64,000 nucleotides of DNA from Neocallimastix lanati (nom. inval.) (taxonomy: Eukaryota; Neocallimastigomycota; Neocallimastigomycetes; Neocallimastigales; Neocallimastigaceae). The stretch spans positions 834,001 through 898,000 of the forward strand of contig JACVTC010000007.1 of assembly GCA_016946835.1 (NCBI GenBank). The letters run 5' to 3'. Both the position numbers and the translations under genes were made by a program. The notes beneath the pieces were generated by a model. The model made no database searches. It worked only from the letters and a program-made list of their open reading frames with translations, and was not told the DNA's origin. This document shows positions 12,203 to 39,343 of this stretch, in pieces (within the stretch, counting starts at the first letter, position 1; each line of letters starts with the position of its first letter).

Positions 12203-12552
12203 TCTTTTTTTTTACCTATTTTCTTGCTTTCCTACTACCCTTTTTAAGAGCTAAACTTTTTTTTTTGATTATGAAAGGTTAGATGAATTTAGTGCCTTTC
12301 GCAATTGTGTATTTCACAATGTGGCGTATTTTTATATGTGGCTTTTTTTTATAATCAAATAAATAATAATCAAATAAATAATAATTAAATAAATAATAAA
12401 TATTCTTTTTTTTATTATAAATAATTTATTAATATTCAATTATAAAATAATTTTTTATAATTCTTTTTTAATAGAATATATTATTATTTCTTTTGAAATA
12501 GTTATTTAATAATATTTAATTGAAAAATATATCATTATTTATATATTTATTT

Positions 12553-12741
12553 ATAGAATATCTTAAAAATGCATGACTTTATTTTAAAATTATTATAAGT
12601 CCCATTGCGAAATGAACGTTAGTACATCATTTCGAAGTAGTACATTTCGCAAGTGTTGTATTTTCATTTGTGGCTTATTTTTTCTAATAATTAAATAGAT
12701 AATATTCAATTATAAAAGTAATTATTTATAAAAAAAATAAA

Positions 12742-12784
<43 letters not shown>

Positions 12785-12901
12785 TTTAATAAATTATATC
12801 TTTATTATAAAACTATAGTGATACATTTTGTAATCGTGCATTTCGCAATGTGGCTTCTTAATATTTTAAAATAAAGCCATACATTTTTAAGATATTCTAT
12901 A
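12553..12901. repeat. Inner inverted repeat pair
   Basis: AGAATATCTTAAAAATG at 12554 pairs with CATTTTTAAGATATTCT ending near 12901, and similarity continues inward through ACTTTATTTTAAAAT and CATTGCGAAATG for about 85 bp per arm. It is nested in the larger element at 12290-13842. Its inner ends carry the same TTTCGCAA(T)GTG motif as the outer ends. Confidence 0.7.
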
Positions 12902-13389
12902 TTATTATAAATAAATAAATAATTAATTAATTAAATAATTAATTAATTAAATAATTAAATAAATAATAATTAAATAATTAAATATATAATTAAATAAATA
13001 AAAAAAATGTATATAAACATATATAAACATATTTAAATATATAATTGAATAATAAAGAAAAATTGCAATATATATATTTAAATATATCATTAAAAAAAAA
13101 TAATAAATATATTTAAAAAATAAAAATATACATATTTTTTACTTTAAAAACACATATTAATTAGAATAAGTTATTATATAAAAACAAATAAATAATAAAC
13201 AGCCAAATAAATATTTTTTAAACAATTTATTAAGATTTATAAAAAAAATAAAAAAAAAAAAAGCTAAATAATTAAATTATTCAGAGAAAAAAAAAATAAA
13301 TAGAAATTATAGAAATAAATAAATAAATAAATAAATAAATATTTTGTTTTTTAAACATTAAAAAGTAAAATATATTATTATTCATTAGT

Positions 13390-13452
13390 TTAATGTAACC
13401 TTTATAACCGTTATATAAATATTTTATATAATGGTTATAAAGGTTACATTAA
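13390..13452. repeat. Strong hairpin, 29-bp stem
   Basis: TTAATGTAACCTTTATAACC pairs with GGTTATAAAGGTTACATTAA. The stem is 29 bp with one mismatch and a 5-base loop. It lies 72 bp upstream of the small ORF at 13524. Confidence 0.8.
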
Positions 13453-13523
13453 AATACATTAAAATAATGACATAATATAAATTAAAATATATAATTAAAT
13501 TTATTATAAAAATTGATATTAAA

Positions 13524-13727
13524 ATGGACGAAAATCAAAAAATTGAATTTAGTGAAACTAATAGAGGAAAAGAACAAGTTATTATAAATAGAAAATCTAA
13601 ATTTAATTTTTCAACTTTAAAGAAAAATAATTCGAAAGTATATAGAAATAATAATATATTCTTACAATTAAATATTATTAAATTATTAAATAACTATTTC
13701 AAAAGAAATAATAATATATTCTATTAA
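13524..13727 (+). CDS. Small hypothetical ORF inside inverted-repeat element
   Basis: ATG-initiated 67-residue frame. The N-terminus (MDENQKIEFSETNRGKEQV) looks protein-like. The second half is Asn/Lys/Ile-rich and holds two copies of the AT-only stretch encoding RNNNIF, so it may simply be open AT DNA. No homologue recognised. Low confidence that it is expressed. Confidence 0.25.
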   Translation: MDENQKIEFSETNRGKEQVIINRKSKFNFSTLKKNNSKVYRNNNIFLQLNIIKLLNNYFKRNNNIFY

Positions 13728-13842
13728 AAAAGAATTATAAAAAATTATTTTTGCAATAAAAGATATTTATTTAATTATAAAAAAAATATTCCACATAGGA
13801 AAATACGCCACATTATAAAATGAACAATTGTGAAATGCACTA

Positions 13843-14904
13843 TCCCTTAAAGTTCTATATTAATTTGTAATTACAATTTATTTAAAAATTATTTATTCTA
13901 AATTTAATACAATTAATTATTATCATTACTACTACTATTACTACTATTATACTATTGTTATTATTATTATAATAATAAAATGGATTGTATTAACATTTTT
14001 CATATAAAAATTATGATTTTTTTTTTTTTATTGTAAAATAAATGTATTTTATGAATGATAATTAAAACCATATAATATATATATATATTGCATTCAAAAA
14101 ATTTAAATCATAAATAAATATAATAACAAAAAATTAAAAATTTAAAATTTCCATAGATAAATTAAATTTTAATAATAAAAGTTTTATCCAAAAATATTGA
14201 AAAAATAGTTCTTTCCTTTAATTCTAATAATTAAAATATTTTACATCAATGAACATTTATATTATTAATATCTTGGAAGATTCAATAATATTAACATTTT
14301 CTTTTTAGGAAATCTTTCAATTATATAATGAAACAACTTTAATTCCTATATAATAAATATATACAAAATAATTGTCCATATAACTAATAATGCTTTTTAC
14401 AAAAGTTTAATTCAAAATTTTTTGAATGAATTTAAAATAAAAATTTTGTTAATATACAATAGACTGAAGAATTTCACTATATAGTATGAATAAATTGTTT
14501 TTTTTTTTTTTTTCTATTAATTTTTTTTATTTAAATTTGTCATATACTTATTATTAATTAAATATATATGCATTATTTTTTTTTAATCATTTTTCTTCAA
14601 AAGTTTTATATATATATAGATAATTAAACTTTAAAATAATAATATAAAAATATATAATTTAATAAATAATCTAATTTGTATTTTTAATTTATCTACTTTA
14701 ATTAATAAACATTTTTTATATAATTATTTTAAAAATAAATAAAATATTAATTTAAAAAAAATTTTTTTTTTTTTTGAAATTTTAAAAATAATTAAAAACA
14801 GTATATAAATTATTTTAATTAAAATATTAATTAAAATTATATGATTATAATGAAAAAGATAGTTTTAATTTTTTTTTGTATTTAAATTGGTTTTTAGTTC
14901 CGTC

Positions 14905-14938
<34 letters not shown>

Positions 14939-16889
14939 AGTAAAAAAAAAGTAAAAAAAAGAAAGCAATTTTATTATCATTTATTTTTTTTAATATGATT
15001 AATAAAAAAAAAAATAAAAGATAATATTTATTATTAAAAAATCTTTTTTTTAAAAAAAAGAAATATATATATATAACATTTTTAAAAAAATTTTTTTTTG
15101 TGGATACTGTTAAATCTTTAATTTTTTTTCTTTACATTTTAACTTTATAAAATGAATTTAAAAAAAATATAAAGACAGTAAAAAAAAATTATAAATTTCT
15201 TTATTATATATCTATAACATTTGTTAAATGTTAATATAAAAGATATTTTATATTTAGAAAATAGTATTTTTTTTTAAATTAATTTTTAATGAAAATAAAA
15301 GAAATTAATATATATTATTCATAAAAAGATTTAATAAAAAAAAAAAAAAAAAAAAAGACTTATTAATTGAAAAAAAAATATTATTATATTAAGATAAAAT
15401 AATATCATTTAAAACATTAAAACTAATAATTTTAATAAAGAAATATTAGTTAATAATAATGTTAATAATATTTTATTACAAGAATAATTTAACTTCAGTA
15501 GTAAAATATTTTTATCAATAATACCATTTTAAATTATTTTATTGAATTGAAAAAAGAAAGTAAAAACAAGCATAATTTTTTTTATATAAATATTTCTTTG
15601 TTAACAAGTCAATAATAAATATTAAAAGGTAATAATAATAAAAATTATAAAAGAATTTTATATAAAAGTAATATCATTAAAAAAAAAAATTATTAAAATA
15701 AAATAAAATAAAAAAAAAAAAATAAAAATTTAAAAAAAAATAAAAAATAAAATAAAGCACTAATGACAAAATACAAATAAAAATAATAAGTAAAAAAAAA
15801 AAGAAATACAAAAGAAATTAAAAAAGAAATAAAATTACAATAAAAGATAACAAATAAAAAAAAAAAAAAAATTAAGAAATATATAAAAAAATTCAATAAC
15901 TAAATATATATTTTTAATATTTTGTTAAAAAATATATTAACATTCAGTTCCCCAGTTACAACAATTATATTCCAGAAAATAATTTTATTAATTATATTTT
16001 AATATTTTTAAAACTATTGTAATATTTCAAAAAATATTTCTGTAACGTACTTTATTTTTAAATATTCCATTATACTTTCATAATATAAAATCCATCATCA
16101 TTATTATTGTAACATATACTTTTTTTTTTTTGTTATATATTATATTTAATAATACAAAATAGTGTTATTAAAAATTTTATATAATTAGTTAAAAAAAAAT
16201 TAATGTAAATAGCATATATAAAAAGCAACAAACAACAATAATAATAATAATAATAGTATTTTTTAATATAACTATTTAATATATATAAAACCATACTGTT
16301 ATTATTATTTAATACTTAATATCATATTAAAATTGAATTAAGTTATAATAGTCTATATTTTAAAATACTTTTTAAAAAAATAATATTTTTTTAAGAAAAA
16401 AAAAATAATAATTAAAAAAAAAAAAGAATTATAACATATATATAAATTCAATAATCATAAATAACCTAACCGAATAAATATTCTAAAATTAATAATATTA
16501 TTAATTAAAGGTAAAGAAAAAAAAAAAAAGAAAAAGAAATAAATTATATTTTAATAAAAATCTTTAATCTTAATATATTAATATATTATTTATATTGTTT
16601 AGTTTTTGATATTGAAAATTTAATTCTTAAACGGTTATTTGATAAACAAGGTAATAAAATCATATATGTATATTTTTAAATATAACCTTTTTAAAAAAAA
16701 AAAAAGAAAAGAAAAAAATATAATATAATAATTAAAAAAAATATTAATTTGTAATTCAAAGTGAAATACAAACAACATTTTTGAATTGAAAAAAAATAAA
16801 ATTGAAAGATAAATTAAAAGTTGTATTAAAATTAAAATATTTAAAAATAAAAAATTAGATAAAATTTAATTATTAAAATATAAGTATTA

Positions 16890-16923
<34 letters not shown>

Positions 16924-17890
16924 TTTTTGAATATTCATATTCGTAGTTTAAAAAAAAAATTATTTATACTTTTTAATTTTATAGTGTCACTTATAAAATT
17001 TTAAATTTAAATATTTGAAAAAAAAATTTTTTTAACAAATAATATTAAAATAATATATAAAATAATTAAATTATTATAATCAATTTTATAAATTTATTAG
17101 GTATATTGAAATTTTATAAATATTAGTAATAAACAAACATTTAATTATGATCAAATGAATTAATAAATGAATAAATAAATAAATAAATTATTGAATAAAT
17201 AAATTATTAAATAAATAAATAATATATGAAAATAATTAATACAAATATAGTTAATTACATATATAATAAAATTTTATAAAAAAAGATAATTAAATAAAAT
17301 ATAGTATTTAATATTAGATAATGATATACATTAATAGAAGAATTTTTTTTTTTAAATATTTAATTAAAAAATTAATAAAATAATTAAAAAATTTATTAAA
17401 ATATAAAAAATATTGATTATTTTAACAATGATAGTAATAAACAGAGAATAATAACAAAGAAAATGCATATAACATCTACTCGATAATTATAAAAACTATC
17501 AATTAAATATTAAAAAACTATATATGCATATATATTTAAATATTTAAATAGCATAAAATATTTAAAAATTATTATTGAATAATTCTTTTATTATTTATTA
17601 ATTATCTTTTTCTTTTATAAATTTAATACTTCATTATTATATATTACGAATTTCATTTACATATAATTAATTATATTTATTAATGATATATTATTAAATA
17701 TTATTATTATTATTATTATTATTTTTATCTACATTGTATTAATAATCAATTCCACAAACAAATTAATTTTATTTATTATGCTTTATAATAATAATCCTCC
17801 TTTATTTAATAAAAACTACTCTATATTTTTTTTGAATTCGATCATAAAAAATTTCATTCTTTTTTTTCTTTGTTAATTATACAATTTGAA
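13843..17890. other. Long AT-rich intergenic region
   Basis: Essentially A/T-only DNA with poly-A/poly-T tracts. One possible orphan exon lies at 16603-16650: it is preceded by GTTTAG, reads FDIENLILKRLFDK, and is followed by G|GTAATA. Nothing connects to it. No complete gene seen. Confidence 0.55.
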
Positions 17891-19029
17891 ATGATTAAAA
17901 ATAATTATCGTTATCACATGGGTCAAACAATAAACAGAACTTCAAATAATACAACAAACAACATGCTTAGAGAACCACCAACCTCTTTTTATGACATTAG
18001 CAATATTGAAAGAAAGCCTGTTAACCGTGAAGACACTAATACCAAAAAAAGGAATTCTGAAAATAATGAAGCTTCCATAAAGGAATATCCAATTACGACA
18101 CCAGCTAATAAAGCATTAGAAAAATTAATAAAAAATGAACAATATAGTGAAGGTGTTAGAAATATCCTCAAATTTTTACAGAAAGAATTTCTTCCACAAA
18201 TTAATAAACTTGAAGTTTTATTATTGAAAAATTCAACCTATTTATATATTGTAAAAATTCTTGGTATTTCAAAGGAAAATGCTGTTAGAGCTACAGGTGC
18301 AATCGCAACAATAGCAATTGTTTATACGGTTAATAGTATTTTGAGAAGGCATAAAAACATATTGCTAGATGTATTTACTTACGCCACTCCAACTCTTTCT
18401 CTTGCTGAAATTTTAAAGAAAGAACCAGAATTATTAGAAAGTCAGAAAAAAAGAAAAAATAATAAATTAATGAACGGTACTGAATCGTTGCGTTCAGAGT
18501 ACACAAAATGTTATCAATTAAAAACTTGGTTAATATATCTTATCATTAGTTCATTATTTAATATTACTGATAACTTTTTTATTAATAAGAGTAAGCCTGT
18601 GGTAGAACCATCGATTACTCAAACTGTCATTACAACTACACCATATGTTCTTCGTGATACCAATAAGCAAGTTTTTACTACTATTGCTCAAGTTACTCCT
18701 TTTTCCCAGCGCTTCTATAATTCTTTTAGTCAAAGAGTTAAAGGTACCGTTAAATATTCATGGTATTGGATATTGAAACTCTATATTATTTATTGGATGG
18801 GATATAAAGATGGCCGTGAAATCATTTATAATAAATTTATAATTCCAGTTATGAGAAAGTATTATGAAATCCAATTAAATTCAAAACGTATTTTTTCCGA
18901 AATGGATATAGCCTTTGAAGATAGTGACTCATTTTCAAAGAAATATAAGTATATTCCAATCAATCATCAACCAAGAGTAGCTGGTAATACTAGAGATGAA
19001 GGATTTCAACCATTATTAAATACTAATAC

Positions 19030-19094
<65 letters not shown>

Positions 19095-19528
19095 GTAAAA
19101 CTAAAATTATTAGTAATTTCAATAATAATGATAGTCTTAATGTTGGTGAATCAAGTTTTTATAGATTTGATGATACTAGTAAGAGGGATGATTTTAAAAA
19201 TATTGATGGTTATTATTCTGATAGTTTTTATGAATCCAGTGAACCAATTAACACTAGATTAAATAATACTAGTTTTCTTAATTTTATGAAATTTAATTCA
19301 AATTCCAATAAAATACTTCAAAATGATTCATTAAGTGTTGAAGATCCATGGAAAAATATTTCATTTATCGGTAGTAGTAGTAATGCACCAATAAAACGTA
19401 ATCGTAGTTTCTCATTGAACAATATAAATCAATCTAGTGATAACTTGAATAATTACAGAGCAACAATTCTTGATACTAACAATAAATTATCCAATGATAA
19501 TAATGATACTAGTTTTGAAAAAGATTAA
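17891..19528 (+). CDS. TB2/DP1/HVA22 (Yop1/REEP-like) membrane protein
   Basis: Single-exon gene of 545 residues. The first in-frame ATG is 17891; a TTG further upstream is not a likely start. A hydrophobic segment lies near residues 127-150 (ATGAIATIAIVYTV). The TB2/DP1/HVA22 signature follows at about residues 205-320: a hydrophobic hairpin after CYQLKTWLIYLIISSLFN, then FSQRVKGTVKYSWYWILKLY and IIYWMGYKDGREIIYNKFI. This family inserts hairpins into ER membranes and stabilises tubular curvature (Yop1, REEP; family knowledge). The C-terminal 225 residues are low complexity, with a poly-Asn run at 19026-19094. This is much longer than typical Yop1 (about 180 residues), because of N- and C-terminal hydrophilic extensions. 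Family call is fairly firm; the exact subfamily is not. Confidence 0.75.
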
Positions 19529-20379
19529 TAATAATCAGTTTAATTTGTTTAATAATGATAACAATAAAATAAAAGAATTTTTTAATCCAGTTATAATATA
19601 ATATTAATGTATATAAATCTTGTGAATATATAATTAACGTGTTTGATCATCCCATCTATCTATTATTTTTAATATATTATAATTTTTAATTTTAAAATTG
19701 TTCAATTTTTATTATCATTTTTTTATTTATTTTATTTTATTATTATTATAATTATTATAATTTTTTCTTTATTTTTCTTTATTTTTTTCTTTTATCATAT
19801 TTAAGAAAAAAAATTATCAATACTTATTATTATTAATATTATTAATGTTGTTGTTGGTATTATTTATATTTTTTGTTTTGAAATTTGAAAATCAAAATTC
19901 ATTTTCATACGATATTACAATTTACAACAAAAATTTTTTATTCTATATTAATATATTTATATATGTTTATATATATATATATATATTTATATAATTTATT
20001 TTAATTTTTATATATATTTAATAGTAACAACAATAATTATAATATTAATATTAAAATTTAAATCGTTTATTTCACATATATAATAAAAATTATATTAAGA
20101 ACATTTTTTTTATATATTTCTTATTAAGTTTTTATATATCTTTTATTTCTAATTTTAATTAATTACAAAAAAAAAAAAAAAAAAAAATGTTGTATATAAC
20201 ATATAAATAATGAATAATTAATAATAAATAATAAATAATAAATTATAAATAATAAAAAATAAAAATAAATAATAAACAATAATAAATAAATAAATAAATA
20301 ATAAAAAGTAAAAAATAATGATAAGAGAAAAATACTCTCATTTATTATTTAGAGAAAAAAATAATTTATTAATAATTAA
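19529..20379. other. Intergenic AT-rich region
   Basis: 3' flank of the TB2/DP1 gene; T-rich tracts and AATAAAT repeats only. Confidence 0.55.
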
Positions 20380-20664
20380 ATATTTCAAATGGGAGAGTTG
20401 CATTTCCCCAAATTGCATTCCCCAGGTTGCATTTCGACAAGTGGAGTATTGATATAAATAAATGAATAAATAAATAAATATTAATTCAAAATAACTTTTT
20501 TAAAATTGTTTTTATTCGATATTAATAATATTTAATTTTATTTATTTATTTATTTATTTATTTAATAATTTTCAAATTTGGCGAAATGCCCCATTTTTTT
20601 AATATGCTTTCAAAAAATTGGCGAAATGCAACCTGGCGAAATGCCCCACACCCATTTCAAATAT
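20380..20664. mobile_element. Small foldback/MITE-like element
   Basis: The left end ATATTTCAAATGGGAGAGTTGCATT and the right end (...GCCCCACACCCATTTCAAATAT) are imperfect inverted repeats. Within each arm a short unit, GTTGCATTTCGCC or a close variant, recurs two or three times. The core is AATAAAT/ATTTATT simple sequence. At about 285 bp with no ORF it fits a non-autonomous element. The GCATTTCGC motif also appears in the element at 12290-13842. Confidence 0.55.
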
Positions 20665-21169
20665 GTCTGTTAAAAAAAAAAACAATAAAAAAAAAAAAAA
20701 AAAAATAATAAATTTATAACAATAAAATTATTTTTTTTATTTGTGTTATTAAAGAATTTTTTTGAAAATAAAATTGTAAAATGAAAAAATTTTTTATTAT
20801 TTAATAGCAACATAATCATCATCAGTTAATAAAGGTATATTATCAATTTTAACCTTTTAATACTTAGATCTATTATTTAAAATAATTTTATATAATAATA
20901 TTATATAATATTATTTACATAATAATATAATAATATTAACTTTTTTTTAATTATTTTATTTATATGAATTTAATTTAATATAAAATTTTTTAATTTTTAA
21001 TTTTTATAAAATAAAAAAAAAAAAGAAAAAAAAAAAAAGAAAAAAACTGTCAACTTCTTTATTTTGCATTTATTACTGTTAAATATTTTTAACAAAAATG
21101 TATTTATACCTGTAACAATAATAATCTTTTTTATATTTATAAATGTAAATATATTAATTAATTATTTAA

Positions 21170-21232
<63 letters not shown>

Positions 21233-21663
21233 ATTATACCTATTTATTTCAACAATGAGAGTGGTATTTTTTTGTTTTTAAATTCATTCGTATCATTTTC
21301 TAATACATTAAGTTGTTGAATTTATGTAACCTCTGTAGCTTCTGTCGCTTCAATAACTTCGGTGACTTCAGTAGCTTTTGTAACTTCTGTAAACTTCTTC
21401 ACGTTTTCTATATTTTAATAGTTTAAATGAATCTAAATAAACTTCATTTACTGTTTTATTTAGATTCATTAAAAGCAATTTTCATTTCTTTAATTTTTTT
21501 CTGATTATATTTATTAAATAAATTAAAATTTGGATTTTATTTAAATTAATAAATTATTATTTTCTTTGTTCTTTCTTCTGAATAATGGTCTTTTTTTTTT
21601 TTTTTTAAAATCAAAACCTTCTAAAATTTCATCTATATCTATTTATATCTATTTTACTTTTTC
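20665..21663. other. AT-rich spacer with short Thr/Ser-like microsatellite
   Basis: Mostly A/T tracts. An (AAAT)n array lies at 21169-21235. At 21330-21400 a degenerate CTTC-GTNAC repeat (TAACTTCGGTGACTTCAGTAGC) could be a relic of a Thr/Glu-rich coding repeat, but it has no extended frame. A 46-bp inverted repeat around TGAATCTAAATAAA lies at about 21426-21471. Confidence 0.45.
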
Positions 21664-21805
21664 GCTTGCTTTAACTCTCATTCGGAATCATGAAGCTGTT
21701 AACGCATGAACTCTTGACTTTGAGCACCCCTGTTCCTTCTGCTTCAAGTTTGCCAAACGTCCCTCTCCAAAATTATTCAAAGACACGCAAGACACCGAAG
21801 TGAAA
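21664..21805. pseudogene. GC-richer decayed coding fragment
   Basis: The base composition is clearly richer in G and C than the flanks. One plus frame reads EHPCSFCFKFAKRPSP, with a C-x2-C pair, and is broken upstream by TGA. A second plus frame gives a 37-residue ATG ORF from 21690, and the minus strand is also partly open. The true strand cannot be decided. No family recognised. Confidence 0.3.
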
Positions 21806-21811
21806 TGAAAA

Positions 21812-21842
<31 letters not shown>

Positions 21843-21908
21843 AAAAAAAAAAAAAAAAAAAAAAAACTGGTCGATTGTGATAAAAATGGAAATTCCCTTT
21901 TGGAATCT

Positions 21909-22510
21909 TCAGATTAGGAGATTATAGGTAAACCAATGATTTTCGTCTATCCACTCGTGTTCTGTTGGGTCATTTGGGTTAAAGTCCATTTTCTCAGTTC
22001 CTGTCATACTCGGTGAAGCAAAAACGAATGCAAAAAGTAACATTTTATAATTAATGGTTTTTCGAAGATAATATTGATATGGTGTATGATGAGCCAGGAA
22101 ACGCGAAATAAGGGTTTGATGATATTTGGGAATAATCAGGGTAATGGTGTTGGTACTATCTATGCGTAGTGCCCTACTGCTGGAGTTGTACGGGTAGTCT
22201 AGCTTCCGGTTTTGCCGACGACTATATAGGTAACAATTACATTCCGTCCTTGTTTCCCACTATACTTTGGGATTCACGAAAGGATACAGTCAGTTAATTC
22301 ACTGTATCCTTTCAGGGAAGATGCGCATTGACAGATGAACGGATTGAGAAAGTGAAATTTTTTCAAAATCCTTTCCATCTCACTAGCATGAAGAAAAGCT
22401 GGGAACGGTTCTATTGATGGAAAGTAGGAACGGTTTGAACTGGCATGGCTAGTCGTGACCGAATTGGACGCATGCAATGTGAAATACGAGGAGCATGTAG
22501 GAACGTCCCC
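21909..22510 (-). pseudogene. GC-rich decayed gene, virus coat-like in style
   Basis: On the minus strand one frame is open from about 22500 to a stop at 22274 (about 75 codons, no ATG). After a one-base frame change a second frame is open for 116 codons from 22259 to a stop at 21909. The second frame includes LRIDSTNTITLIIP, FLAHHTPYQYYLR and TEHEWIDENHWFTYN. Composition is near 45% GC by eye, with codons such as CGG, CCG and CTG that neighbouring genes avoid. The alternation of polar and hydrophobic residues recalls a jelly-roll coat protein of a small virus; this is inference only. The frame change and missing start mark it as an old inserted remnant, not a working gene. Confidence 0.45.
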
Positions 22511-22773
22511 ATTTCTTTAAAAAAATAAAAAAAAAAGAAAAGAAAAGAATAGTTCTCTCTCTAGTTAATAATAATAATAAAATAAAAAAAAAAAAGAATA
22601 AGAAAAAATAAAAATACAAAATAAAATAAAATAAAATAAAATTAATATAAATGTAGGGAAAATACACATAAATATAGAGTTAATATATAAATATTTTTGA
22701 TATATTTATTTATTTTTTTATTTTATTTATCATTTAATTTAATTTTATACTATTTATTTATTTTATTTTTTTA

Positions 22774-22820
<47 letters not shown>

Positions 22821-23140
22821 ATATATTAATATTAATTTATTTCTTATTTAATTTAATTTTTTTTTTTTTTTAAATAGAAAAAATGAAATTCTTGATAGTT
22901 GTTCATTTAAAAAAAAATAATAATAATAAATAAAATAAAAATTTGAATTTATATATTAAATAATATATAAATTATTATACTATCTTGTATTGTATCCTTT
23001 ATGTATCTTATATGTATCTTGTATGCATCTTAAATGTATCTTTTTTTTTTTTTTTTTTTAGTATTTGGAATAAAACCAAATAAAGAAATAAAGTAATAAT
23101 TATATACAATTATTATTATTATTAAATTGTAGCTTTTATT

Positions 23141-23186
<46 letters not shown>

Positions 23187-23198
23187 CTAATTCTATTT

Positions 23199-23236
<38 letters not shown>

Positions 23237-23275
23237 TTTGCTATATTTTATTAATAGTATTAATTGCTTTTATAT
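22511..23275. other. AT-rich region with long poly-T tracts
   Basis: Includes ATAAAAT repeats, T tracts of about 40 bases, and a short TGTATCTTATATGTATCTTG tandem motif at about 22983-23045. No gene. Confidence 0.5.
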
Positions 23276-37831
<14,556 letters not shown>

Positions 37832-38434
37832 TTTAAAATTTCTTTGATTTATATAAATAAATTAAAAATATATATATTTTTTTATTTGATACAATATCAA
37901 AATATCATTTTATTTTATTTTATTTTATTTTATTTTATTTATTTAATTTTGATATTATTAATATTAATATTTATTTTATTATTAGTATTTTATTTAAAAT
38001 TACTAAAAAATTAACATAATTAACTTTTATGAATTATTTTAAACATTTTGATTAAAAAAAAAAAAAAAAAAAAGGTACAATTCATATTTATATTGTATTA
38101 ATTTTATCTTGTAATATATATATATATAAACAAACAAAGTTTGAAAAAAAAAATTTTTTTTACAATTTCATAGTTATAATCATAAACTTTATATCTTAAT
38201 AACAAAATTTTAATTTCATATTTAATTAATATTTATTTAATTTTATTGTAATTTAATTTTATTGTAAACAATAAAATAATGTTAATTAAATGTTACTAAC
38301 TAAATTGTCACAGATTTTTACAACTAATTTTTCTTTATATTTTAAAATTAACAATTTTAGGAAAAACTAAATCAAAACAAAAATTAATGATTATTTATAA
38401 GAATTTTTTATTTGTAAAAAAAAAAAAAAAAAAA

Positions 38435-38517
<83 letters not shown>

Positions 38518-38780
38518 ATTAACAAATAAATTATATTAATGTTAGATAAGTTAGCTATAATAAAGTATTTTTATATTTAATAATTCTCAAATAAATTGAT
38601 AAGTTATGAAGCATTATAAATTTTAAAATATTTTTTTATATTATAAAATTATTATTAATTTTTATTATTTATTATTTTCGTTTTAAAAAGAAAAATTATT
38701 TAAAGTTCTTTGCTAAAATAAACTTATTCTTTTAAATCTTATTCTATTTCCGTTTATTAATAAAAATATTAAATAAAGAT

Positions 38781-38818
<38 letters not shown>

Positions 38819-39343
38819 ATATTATATATTTAAATACCTTTTTGTGATTTTTTTTTTTTTTTTGAATTATTCATATTTATTTTAAATTTTTTGTGAGTTA
38901 TATTTTATTTGCTACTTTTTTATTTTATTTTATTTTATTTTATTTTTTATTATATACTTTTAGAATTTTACTTTAACTTCATTTTGTTAAAAAGGTTCAA
39001 TAATACAATTTATTAGTTTAATTTAATTTATTTTATAGTTTAATATTTTTAATAATTGATTCAATTATTACTTTAAAAATATATTGATGTTTCATATTTC
39101 ATCAAATATAAATAATTTTAAAAAATAATAGTTGTGTATTTATTTTGTTAAAACATATTTTCTCTTACTCTTATTGTATAAAATTTTTTTTATTTTACTA
39201 TCATTGTTATATATATATATATATTTTATTTCTTTAGATTTATTATTATTTATTATATATTATTAAATCCTGATATATTGTAATTGTAATATATTTTTAA
39301 TGGCTTTATATTAGTTATATTAAATGAAACTGACACAGTCCTC
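37832..39343. other. Intergenic region between giant gene and V-ATPase gene
   Basis: A/T tracts, ATTTT pentamers at 37908-37945, and an (AAAT)n array at 38434-38518. No additional gene seen. Confidence 0.55.

Larger units (their letters stand above)
12290..13842. mobile_element. Inverted-repeat element, about 1.55 kb
   Basis: The left end (12290-12363, TAGTGCCTTTCGCAATTGTG... ATGTGGC then T run) matches the reverse complement of the right end (13767-13842) with scattered mismatches over about 75 bp. Inside are a second inverted-repeat pair (12553-12901), a 63-bp hairpin (13390-13452) and one small ORF (13524-13727). No transposase was recognised, so this is a candidate non-autonomous foldback or MITE-like element. 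Target-site duplications were not clear by eye. Confidence 0.55.

Noticed and set aside
15693-15896. 67-codon Phe/Leu/Tyr-rich minus frame
   Set aside because: A-rich tract read on the opposite strand; no start context or protein-like composition.
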